Shown here: positions 17,358 through 25,800 of the stretch, in pieces
How positions within the stretch are numbered: position 1 is the stretch's first letter
Layout of the letters: the number at the start of each line of letters is the position of its first letter
Assembly: GCF_014518425.1 (NCBI RefSeq)
Contig: NZ_JACVCU010000003.1
Span: 62,001 to 126,000 of the forward strand
Direction of reading: 5' to 3'
From: Terrabacter sp. MAHUQ-38
GTDB lineage: Bacteria > Actinomycetota > Actinomycetes > Actinomycetales > Dermatophilaceae
DNA length: 64,000 nt
Made by a program: the position numbers and the translations under genes
Notes under the pieces: model-generated
Seen by the model: the letters and a program-made list of their open reading frames with translations, nothing else
What the model was told of the DNA's origin: nothing
Databases searched by the model: none

Positions 17358-19180
17358 CACGTTTCTCCGAGGACGCCGCCCGGGCCCAAGCCATCGGTTC
17401 GCACTTCTCTGCGCTGGCGCACGACCGACGCCTCTGCGACGAGCTGCTCAGCGGATCCTTGACCCTGCCGCCCCACGCCGCGTGGAGGCTGCCCGCCGAA
17501 CTGGCCTGGAACGAGAACCCCTTCCGCGAGATCAACTGGACCGCGCAGCTGCACATGCTCCGCTGGATCGACCCGCTGCGGCGCCGCGCCGACACAGGCG
17601 ACCTCCGCGGCGTCGACCTGTGGGTGCGGACAGTGCGTTCGTGGATCGCGGCCAACCCGCCCGGTCGCGGCCGGGCGCAGTACGCGTGGGGTGACATGGT
17701 CGAGGCCGTCCGGGCCATGGTGATGTGCTTCGGTCTGCCGATGCTGCGCGACCACGCCCCCGATCACCTCGACGCGGTGCTTGCGTCGGTCACGGAGCAC
17801 GGCGAATGGCTCGCCGACCCCGCCCGCATCCGCATCGGCAACCACGCCCTCCAGCAGCACCAGGGCCTGCTCGTCATCGGTGCCGTGCTCGAGCGCGACG
17901 CCTGGGTCGATCTCGCCATCGAGCGCATGGTGACGATGCTGCGCTCGGCCTACGACGAGGACGGCATCAACGAGGAGGGCGCGGTGCAGTACCACCAGAT
18001 CAACTACTCCTGGTGGAGCCTGACCAAGCGCCGGGTCGAGCTCGTGCGCGGACGGGCCCCCGACGAGTTCTCCCGCATCGACAAGGCGCCAGTGGGGCTG
18101 GCCCACGCCACTCGTCCCGACGGCACCTACGAGCTGATCGGTGACACGGAGGTGTACTCGCTCCGCGGAATACCGCATCCGGCAGTCACCTGGGTGGCCA
18201 CGGGCGGCGACGCCGGGGCACCCCCTCCGGAGCGCGTGAAGGTCTACGGGTCGGGCTACGTCTTCGGGCGCAGCGGGTGGGGTGATGCCCAGAGGCCCTT
18301 CTCCCAACAGGGCTACTACACGTTGCGCTTCGGTCCGCAGAACCGGATACACGGGCACGAGGACGGTGCCGCGCTGACGTTCTACCACCGCGGCCGCTCG
18401 GTCCTCGTCGACGGTGGCAAGTATGCGTACGACGCCAAGGACCCCCTGCGCGCCCACCTGCTGTCGCGGCCGGCGCACAACGCCGTACACCTGCGGGGTG
18501 AGGCGTATGACCGGACGACGAGCGTGGAGCTGACCCGCAGCACGCTGCGCGAGCACGGCGAGGACTTCGAGTTCGTCGACCGGGGCTACGCCGGTGCGGT
18601 GCTGCGTCGACGCGTCGTCGTCATGTGGGACCTCGAGGCGGTCATCGTGACCGACGATGTGGAGTCCGACCATGACACCGAGGCCGTGCAGGTGTGGCAC
18701 CTGGATCCGAGCGCTGGGCACCGCGTCGAGGCCGGCACCGTCCTGGCCCTCCAGCGCGACGAGGGGTCGCTGCACACGTGGTTCTCGTCCCTGCAGGGCG
18801 GCACGTCGCTCTCCGTGGTGCGCGGTCGCCGCGACCCATGGCAGGGTTGGACCTCTCCTCGGTGGCGCGAGCGGGTCGAGACCCGCACGATCGAGATCTC
18901 CGCGACCGGCCGTTCGCTGCGGCTGTCGACACTCATCGACCTGTCCGACCGCCCGACACGACCGTCGGTGGAGGTCGTCACGGTGCCGTCCTGCCGGGCG
19001 GCCGACCCGTCGGCCGTTGACGCGGCAGGCGCGGTGGACGAGGTGGACGTCGTGAGGTGGTCCACGACGGACGGGGTGGTGCGCTCGGTGGCCCTCGGCG
19101 CGGACTGGTTCGTGACCGACCGCCGTGGCACGTCCGCGGAGGACGTCGCCCGCCTCGGCCGCGACAGCTTCGGCCGCTGA
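17354..19180 (+). CDS. heparinase II/III-family protein
   Basis: A 608-residue protein with the two-part heparinase II/III plan: an alpha-helical toroid at about 1-270 and a beta-sandwich from about 290. Family-type active-site segments are present: IGNHALQQHQG (Asn-His) near 170, EEGAVQYHQINYSWW (Tyr) near 210, and IHGHEDGAALTFYHRG (His) near 335, followed by VDGGKYAYD. The family cleaves uronate-containing glycans by beta-elimination, which suits the UDP-glucuronate and ManNAcA genes here. No signal peptide is visible, so it may act in the cytoplasm or leave by an unseen route. GTG overlaps the previous stop (GTGA). Homologues are often encoded in capsule and slime loci. Confidence 0.83.
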   Translation: MTRFSEDAARAQAIGSHFSALAHDRRLCDELLSGSLTLPPHAAWRLPAELAWNENPFREINWTAQLHMLRWIDPLRRRADTGDLRGVDLWVRTVRSWIAANPPGRGRAQYAWGDMVEAVRAMVMCFGLPMLRDHAPDHLDAVLASVTEHGEWLADPARIRIGNHALQQHQGLLVIGAVLERDAWVDLAIERMVTMLRSAYDEDGINEEGAVQYHQINYSWWSLTKRRVELVRGRAPDEFSRIDKAPVGLAHATRPDGTYELIGDTEVYSLRGIPHPAVTWVATGGDAGAPPPERVKVYGSGYVFGRSGWGDAQRPFSQQGYYTLRFGPQNRIHGHEDGAALTFYHRGRSVLVDGGKYAYDAKDPLRAHLLSRPAHNAVHLRGEAYDRTTSVELTRSTLREHGEDFEFVDRGYAGAVLRRRVVVMWDLEAVIVTDDVESDHDTEAVQVWHLDPSAGHRVEAGTVLALQRDEGSLHTWFSSLQGGTSLSVVRGRRDPWQGWTSPRWRERVETRTIEISATGRSLRLSTLIDLSDRPTRPSVEVVTVPSCRAADPSAVDAAGAVDEVDVVRWSTTDGVVRSVALGADWFVTDRRGTSAEDVARLGRDSFGR

Positions 19181-19206
19181 GGTCCGTCGCGGTGAAGCCC
19201 CGGACC
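19181..19206 (+). terminator. weak hairpin after the heparinase gene
   Basis: GGTCCG (19181-19186) and CGGACC (19201-19206) can pair across a 14-base loop directly after the stop codon. There is no T run, so this is only a candidate terminator for the operon ending here. Confidence 0.25.
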
Positions 19207-19260
19207 ACGACGGCGCGAGCGCGGGGAGTGCTCGACGCTGGTGAGGTCACTCCGCAGGGC

Positions 19261-20961
19261 TCAGCCGACCTCGGTCGCCGGGACGGCACCCCAGCGTCGC
19301 GCCAACGCAGCCCAGTCCCCGTCGACCGGTGCCACGTCCTGCATGAGCGAGCGCAGCTCGCGGGCGGTGGGGGGAACATGTCCGCGGCCCCACTCACGAA
19401 GCAGCAGGTGGACACCGTCGTGCGTCGGTAGTGCTTGCAGCCACGGCCGCAGCTGCGTGGTCACGTGGGCGTCCTGGGAGTTCTGCAGGTAGATGACGCT
19501 GTTGTCGAACCCGCCCGCGTACACCCTGCGCAGGTCGGCCCGCGGGTGCGCGTCGAGCGCCGCGAGGGCCGCCTCTGCGCCCACCGCTCCGAGGCAGGCG
19601 GCCGCGAAGGCCTGCCAGGCCGGTGGGTGGTAGTCGGCGATCCGTGTCTGCGCGTTGACGGGCACGGCGAGCGATCCGGGGAAGGTGTGGGACAGGTTGA
19701 GCGAGGCAAAACCGCCCCCGGACATCCCGAAGAAGACGAGATGACGGGCGCCGAACCCGACCTGGATGGCGCTGATGGCATCGTGGAGCAGGCGGGTGAG
19801 GTCGAGCCCGGTCCCGCCGAGGTACCAACCGAGCTTGAGCTCGGGGTCGAGGCAGAGGCTGGCATCGGACACGAAGATGCGGTTGACGGGCAGTCCTTCG
19901 GTCACGGAGCGACCGGTGAAGATCGGGAGGTCCATGGGCTTCTGGCCCATCGACGCGTGCAGGCTGACGACAGTCGTCGAGGCCTGGTTGTCCTCGACGA
20001 GCAGATCGACCGGGGCCGCTTCCGTGATCAGGGTGACGAGCCCGTTCCGTGGCCGGGCACCCGCAAGGTCCCTGACCGAGCCGAAGATCTGCGCCTCACC
20101 CCACGTGCTGGGATCGCGACGTCCCACCTCGGTGAAGGCGTTGACGGAGACTGGTTCTGCGGCGGGCGAGATCGCCTCTGTCTGCAATGGTTCGGCCCTT
20201 TGGGGCGCAGCGGCGAAGGCCGCGATGCCATCGGCCAGGTGGCGGTAGGCAGGCTCCATGTAGTGGAACGGACTCGGTCCCCAGCGATGGTCGAGGGGTG
20301 AGCGCGCGAGGTCTTCGGGCAGGTCGATGACCGTCAGGCCGAGCCGTTCCACGTGCTCGAAGTAGCGCTGGTAGAGGCGGTTGGCCGTGTCCGGAGCGGT
20401 CATCCAGCTCGGGATCGGGATCGGGCTCCCGTCCGGTGCGAGTTTCGCCCAAGGGGTGCGCAGGACGACGGTCCGTTTCTTGAGGCCCAGACGGTTCAGG
20501 TGCCCGACCACGGCCTCGAAGGACCCCGACCAGGCGTCGAAGTGCTCGTTGGTGCCGAACTCGAGCAGCGGGATCCCGGCGGTGACCTCCCGCCCTCCGG
20601 CACTCCACAGCTCGGCGAGCTTTGTCACGAAGCCGCCTCCGATGGGAACGACACCGCCGCGCTCGTCGATGAGGTCGATGAGCACCAGGTCGACGTCCTG
20701 GGCGTTGCGCTCGAGCACGGCGGGCAGGTCGCCGCGCACGTCGCCGCCGACCATCCGGTTCTGGAACGCGGACGGCAGCTGCTTGAGCCGGGTGAGTACC
20801 CCGTCGGCGGGCGCCCCGGCACTGATGGCGGACTGCCGGGCGACGTAGGTGACGAGTCGGTAGGTGTCCGGCAGGAACTCGAACGTGTCACGCGAGACGC
20901 AGCTGCCGTAGATCAGCGTCCGCGTCTCGTCACGCTCGTCGTCGAGCGGCGTGTCGGTCAT
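19261..20961 (-). CDS. GSCVSRD-domain protein fused to an Asp2-like alpha/beta hydrolase
   Basis: A 566-residue two-domain protein. Residues 14-250 are the GSCVSRD domain: GSCVSRD 19-25, YVARQS 39-44, FQNRM 66-70, LVLIDLIDERGG near 92-103, HRWGPSPFHY 225-234. Residues of about 270-545 form an alpha/beta hydrolase with nucleophile elbow GMSGGG at 412-417 (Ser in the centre) and a candidate His in GRGHVPP near 528. The second half recalls the accessory-Sec protein Asp2, a sugar O-acetyltransferase relative. Two acyl-handling domains in one chain suggest O-acetylation or de-acetylation of the polymer; this is inference. The ATG overlaps the stop of the asparagine-synthetase-like gene (ATGA). It converges on the heparinase operon with an 80-base gap. 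Confidence 0.76.
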   Translation of the reverse strand: MTDTPLDDERDETRTLIYGSCVSRDTFEFLPDTYRLVTYVARQSAISAGAPADGVLTRLKQLPSAFQNRMVGGDVRGDLPAVLERNAQDVDLVLIDLIDERGGVVPIGGGFVTKLAELWSAGGREVTAGIPLLEFGTNEHFDAWSGSFEAVVGHLNRLGLKKRTVVLRTPWAKLAPDGSPIPIPSWMTAPDTANRLYQRYFEHVERLGLTVIDLPEDLARSPLDHRWGPSPFHYMEPAYRHLADGIAAFAAAPQRAEPLQTEAISPAAEPVSVNAFTEVGRRDPSTWGEAQIFGSVRDLAGARPRNGLVTLITEAAPVDLLVEDNQASTTVVSLHASMGQKPMDLPIFTGRSVTEGLPVNRIFVSDASLCLDPELKLGWYLGGTGLDLTRLLHDAISAIQVGFGARHLVFFGMSGGGFASLNLSHTFPGSLAVPVNAQTRIADYHPPAWQAFAAACLGAVGAEAALAALDAHPRADLRRVYAGGFDNSVIYLQNSQDAHVTTQLRPWLQALPTHDGVHLLLREWGRGHVPPTARELRSLMQDVAPVDGDWAALARRWGAVPATEVG

Positions 20962-22805
20962 GCGTCGGGGACCTCGATCTCGATGGTGTCCGGTGAAGCG
21001 GGCCTCTCGCCGAGCCAGCCGTTGTTCAGGGTGTACTGCGCCGAGAAGAGCGCCCAGGCTGCCGGGGCGCGGTATCGGCTCCCGCCGAGCATCTTCTCGA
21101 CACTGCCCCTGTCGATCACGTCGAAGAGCAGGCTGGACGGTTGGTCCAGGACGTACGACGTGAAGTACTGCGCAAGAGCCGGGGTATAGCTGACCCGCCA
21201 GTTGAAGTTGGCCCGCGGCACGTTGGTGGCCGTGTATGGCTCGCGGGACTCCCAGCCCTGTGGGTCGTGGAAGCCGCTCGGCCCCTTCGCCTCGAAGGCC
21301 CAGCGATCCCGGAAGAGGGGGAGGTCTGCGACCCCGGGGATGATCGTGTTCATCACGCGGTGGGCCAGCCGCTCCTCGACCAGCGTCTCGTCCGGCGCAG
21401 CCAGGATGCGGCGCACCATGCGGTTGTTGATGAGCAGCGTCGCGTGGGGTGCCACGACGGACTCGCCGTGGCGCATCGTCGCGAGCCAGCGCCCCGTGCG
21501 GTCGCGTACGTAGGCGTCGAGCATGCCCCGGACGGGGACGTTGCTCACCCGCTGGAAGCTGGCGGAGAGGTCTCGGTGGACCGCCTCGGTGGCCAAGGGC
21601 GACAGGAGGTCAGCGTTGTTGAACCACAGGGTGTTGAGCAGGCGCAGGGCGCTGTCGCGGCCATGGTCGGTGCCGGCGAGAGATCTGGCCCAGCCGCCGC
21701 GGATGATCTCGCCACCCTGACCGCCGAGGTTGACGGAAGAGGTGATGAGCACGTGCTTCTTGGCCGGATCGGGCAAGGTGGTGAAGGCGTTTCCGAGACC
21801 GCCGGTCGAGCGCAGGGTCATCCATGCCTGCAGTTCCGGCTGGACCGGCAGGACGGTCCTTCCGGAAGGCGCCGTGGTCAGCACCGGACGGTTGGTGCGG
21901 TGCTCGGCGCCGAGCAACGCCGCGACCTGCCTGCCCACGAGGACCTCGCCGCTCTCATCGAGCCCGTTCGTGTAGGCCGTGAACGGGATGCCGGCCGCGG
22001 TCAACGCGGAAGTCACGAGGCGGCTGTCCTTGCCACCGGTGATGGCGGCCATGACCGTCTCGGCGCCGCCCGCAATGGTCCTCGCGTAGTCGACCAGGCT
22101 CTCCGCGACCGACGAAGCGATCTCGTCGAGACCGGCGTCGGCGTCCGCCTTCCAGATGTAGTGGTCCTCGACGCGCAGGTCGTGGCGCTCGTCGCAGACC
22201 AGCCGGGAGCCGGGTGGGGCGATGCGCACGTCAGCGAAAACGGTCGTGTTCGTGACCGGCAGCCCGTGCACGATCGCTCCCGCGAGCCCGAGTGCGCTGT
22301 AGACGGGTGACCTGGAGCCGTGCCGCACGAGGTTGAGGACCGCCGCGGAGTTGCTGAAGAGGACCGCGTCGTCGACCTCGGCGTAGTACATGGCCTCGCT
22401 GCGGTGCACGTTCGTGAAGACGCGGAGCGTGTCGGGTCTCGCACCGATCATGGCGAAGCTGCCGATCGCGTCGTCGACTGCCGCCGCGACGGGTTCACGG
22501 GTGTGGTCGCCCGCACGGAGGACGGGAAGCAGCTCCTCGCCCACGACCCCGGTCCACGCCCAGGCGCGAGCCTTGTTCCCGATCCAGCCGGCCCGGGTCG
22601 CGGTCGACTCCGGCTCGTTGCTCCGCACGAGCATGCCGACGCGGCCGGCGTTGGGCGTCCAGCGCAGGTCGGTGATGGTGTGCTCGGACGGCCATGGCGT
22701 GACGGCGTCGAGGGCCGTGACGGCACGACTCATGACCCGTTTGAAGCCTGCCACCTCGCCGGCGGGCACGTGGTTCTTCAGACGTGCCGCGAAGATCAGG
22801 CGCAC
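20958..22805 (-). CDS. asparagine-synthetase-like amidotransferase without the glutaminase cysteine
   Basis: A 615-residue protein. The synthetase half carries the PP-loop as ITGGKDSRLV (TGGKDS at 256-261), which binds ATP and activates a carboxylate by adenylation. The preceding 250 residues keep the fold pattern of class II amidotransferases (for example FSNSAAVLNLV near 150), but the protein begins VRLIFAARL, with no Cys at position 2, so glutamine cannot be hydrolysed the usual way. It may use ammonia or another amine. In a glycan locus the likely target is a uronic acid carboxylate, giving an amide; this is inference. GTG start 3 bases after the giant glycosyltransferase gene; the end overlaps the next gene. 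Confidence 0.78.
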   Translation of the reverse strand: MRLIFAARLKNHVPAGEVAGFKRVMSRAVTALDAVTPWPSEHTITDLRWTPNAGRVGMLVRSNEPESTATRAGWIGNKARAWAWTGVVGEELLPVLRAGDHTREPVAAAVDDAIGSFAMIGARPDTLRVFTNVHRSEAMYYAEVDDAVLFSNSAAVLNLVRHGSRSPVYSALGLAGAIVHGLPVTNTTVFADVRIAPPGSRLVCDERHDLRVEDHYIWKADADAGLDEIASSVAESLVDYARTIAGGAETVMAAITGGKDSRLVTSALTAAGIPFTAYTNGLDESGEVLVGRQVAALLGAEHRTNRPVLTTAPSGRTVLPVQPELQAWMTLRSTGGLGNAFTTLPDPAKKHVLITSSVNLGGQGGEIIRGGWARSLAGTDHGRDSALRLLNTLWFNNADLLSPLATEAVHRDLSASFQRVSNVPVRGMLDAYVRDRTGRWLATMRHGESVVAPHATLLINNRMVRRILAAPDETLVEERLAHRVMNTIIPGVADLPLFRDRWAFEAKGPSGFHDPQGWESREPYTATNVPRANFNWRVSYTPALAQYFTSYVLDQPSSLLFDVIDRGSVEKMLGGSRYRAPAAWALFSAQYTLNNGWLGERPASPDTIEIEVPDA

Positions 22806-22808
22806 GGC

Positions 22809-25800
22809 TCAGCCCGCCCCGATGGGCGCGGCCACGTCGGTCACGGCCCGTCCTGTCGTCAGGCTCACCAGGCGCGCCAGCACGCCGCCGCTGTCGAAGC
22901 GTTCGCGGGCCACGGCGTGCCAGCCGTCGGGGTCGGCCTCGTCCTCCGCGATACGCCGGACGAGGTCATCGACGTCGGCCGAGATCCACTCGCGGGGGTA
23001 GATGAGGTCGGACCCGGCCCAGGCCAGCAGGGCCGGCATCGCGCCGGATGCGGCGCCGTCGGCGATGGTGAGGTGGAACGACTCGAAGTCGCTGACGGAA
23101 AGCACGATCCCGATCTGCTGGTACCACTGCGCCATGTCGTCGCCGTGTCCGTCGAGCAGTACGGAGCCGGGGCGGACGCGATTGATGCGCTCGATCCGCG
23201 CGAACTGCTCGTCGTAGTAGGCAGACTCCTCGGGCCGGTTGGCCATCCACGGGTAGTCGGCCGGCGTCTTGCCCTTGATCCGCAGCCGGTGGTCCAGGCC
23301 CCTGGCGTGCAGTCCTTCGAGGACATCGAGCGCGAGGTCGAGCCTCTTGCGCGCCGGGACGATGCCGACCAGCCCCAGGGTCCGTGCGGCCTCGTCGACC
23401 TTCGGCCGCCGCAGCAGCTGTGTGTCCACGGCGTTCGCCACCACGTGGGCCTTGTCCGACGGGACGCCGTGCCCGAGGACGGCAGCCTCGCGGATGAGGT
23501 CACCGACGAAGACGTACGCGTCGACGTTCTCGTGCTCGACCCGGGCGAGGTAGGGCCGCTGCAGCTCCTGCAGGTGCACCCGAACCACCAGACGCTGCTC
23601 GGGACGCACGTGCCGCGAATACCAGACCGCGTTGCCGAGACCCCACTCGCAGAACACCACGTCCGCCTCAGCGAGGAGGGCGCGGGACCGCGCCTCGTCG
23701 TGCTCACTGTGCGAGCGCCAGACGTCCGTCGTGACCACGGCACCCTGTTGCCGCAGCTCTTCCAGCAGGCCGGTCGCGAACTTCAGGTCGTGGCCGGCCA
23801 CGAGCACACGCTGACCTCGGACGGAGGCGGGGTCGAGGTCGATGCGCGAATCCTGTGCCGCTGCCGCGCCGTCGAGGCGCGTGGCCGGCACCGGAGCGGC
23901 GCCGCCCGTCGGCACGAGCAGACGCACGCCGTTGACGCCATCGGAGCGCAACGCCAGGTCCAGGTCACCGTGCTCGTCCAGGAGCCCACGGCGCACGAGC
24001 CCGGCGAGCGAGTGCGTTCCGTTGATCGGGGTGGCGATCGGCTCACCCATGCTCGGCACGTCCGTGCTCGGCACGATCCGGTCCCACGGGCCGTAGAGAT
24101 CGGCGAGCAGCAGGTCCTCGAACCACGTCCGTCCGATGGGCTCGTCGACGCGTGCGACGAAGTCACATGCGGTAGCCGTCAGCGACTCCCGCGACGAGTC
24201 GCGCACGGCGACTGTCGTTCCCGCGAGGGCGGCGCGCACGCCGTCCAGGTCACCCTCACACCAGATCTCGCGTGGCGGAACCGACTGTGCCGCAACGGAC
24301 TCGGCCACCTCCGGGCGGGCTGGGTCGAGCAGCACGGCATACGTGGGCAGGGAAAGGGCGGCCACGGGGACACCCGCGGTCCTGGCGAGGATCGTCATCG
24401 CCGCGTCGACCGTGTGGGATCGCAGCACGGTGCGCATCTGCAGCCAGGACTCCGCGAGGCGCGCGGCGGGGTCGGTGGCCCACGACCGCAGCAGGGCTCG
24501 CCAGACGAGTGGGTCCGAGCTCGTTGGGACGGCGGACCCGAGCGTCTCGGTGATGCCGCGCCCTGCGCCCGAGAGCACGACGCCGCCACATGCCGCGACC
24601 TCGATGACCCGTCGCGAGAACATCGTCGGCGACGACGTCACCGAGTTGACGTTGAGGTTGACGAGGTGCGCCTTGTAGCTGTCGACGACGTCGGCGTAGG
24701 GCAGCGACCCGCGTACGTATGGTGCGAGCGTGCTCGGGAACCGGTAGGGCGAGTCGGGTACGTCGGCCTGGCGGTCGTAGATGGCCAGGCCGAACGGGCG
24801 CGCCGTCTCGAGCAGCTGCGACAGCTCCTGCGACCGCGTGGCATAACGCTCCCCGTAGTACGTCCCCGCGTAGGAGGCGGTCGTCTCGAACGGGCGGCCA
24901 CCCGGCAGCGGGTTGTGCAGGCGCGGCTGGGCATAGAACGGCAGCGACGCGACCGACCGGACCGTGCCGACGCCGGCCGCCGCGTAGTCGACGATCTTGT
25001 CGGCGTCGGTCGTGAACACGTGGTCACACAGCGACGCGGTGCGCACGAACCGGTCGAAGTGGATCGGGTCCTCCTTGTTCCAGAACACCGAGGGGATGCC
25101 CTGATCGCGCGCGCTCGAGAGCAGCTCGGCCAGGTCGCGGTGCTCCTCAGGTGAGTAGTAGCCCACCCCGCGGTGCCACTCGCCGCCGTTGCCCTTCCAT
25201 GCCGACTCGACGAGAACGAGGTCGAGACCCTCCAGCTGGTCGCGCCAGTGCGCTCGGTCGAGCGGGCGGACCGCGTACGAGGCCGAGAGCGTCGCGGTCG
25301 TGAACTCGTCTGCGACCAGCCCGATGCGCAGGTCTTCCAGCCGGACCGTCCGTTGGGCCGCCAGCGTCGCCGCGGCCCGTCCGACCGCACCCTCATGCGC
25401 CTGGACCAAAGTCGCGCCGAGCCTCGACCACGTCCGCTCGTCGAGGCACCAGAGCCGGCCGGCTCGGCCGAGGCCGACCCGCCGGTCAGGTTCGCGCACG
25501 AGCCGCTCCAGCACATCGGCGAGCGAGTCCGCGTCACCAGCGCGGAAGAGGGCGGCGCGACGCTCGTCACCTCCGGCGATGTCGAGGTGCGGTGCGACGT
25601 CGGACAGCACCACGGCCTTCGCGCTGCTCAGGGCCTCGAGCGGCTTCAGCGGCGAGACCATCTGGGTGACGGGCACCGAGATGCGCGGACACGGCATGAT
25701 GTCGAAGCAGCTGATGAGGCGAGGCACGTCGGCCGCGGGAACCCGGCCCAGGAACGTCACTCGGTCCTCCAGCGCGCGCTCGAGCACCTGCTCCTTCAGG

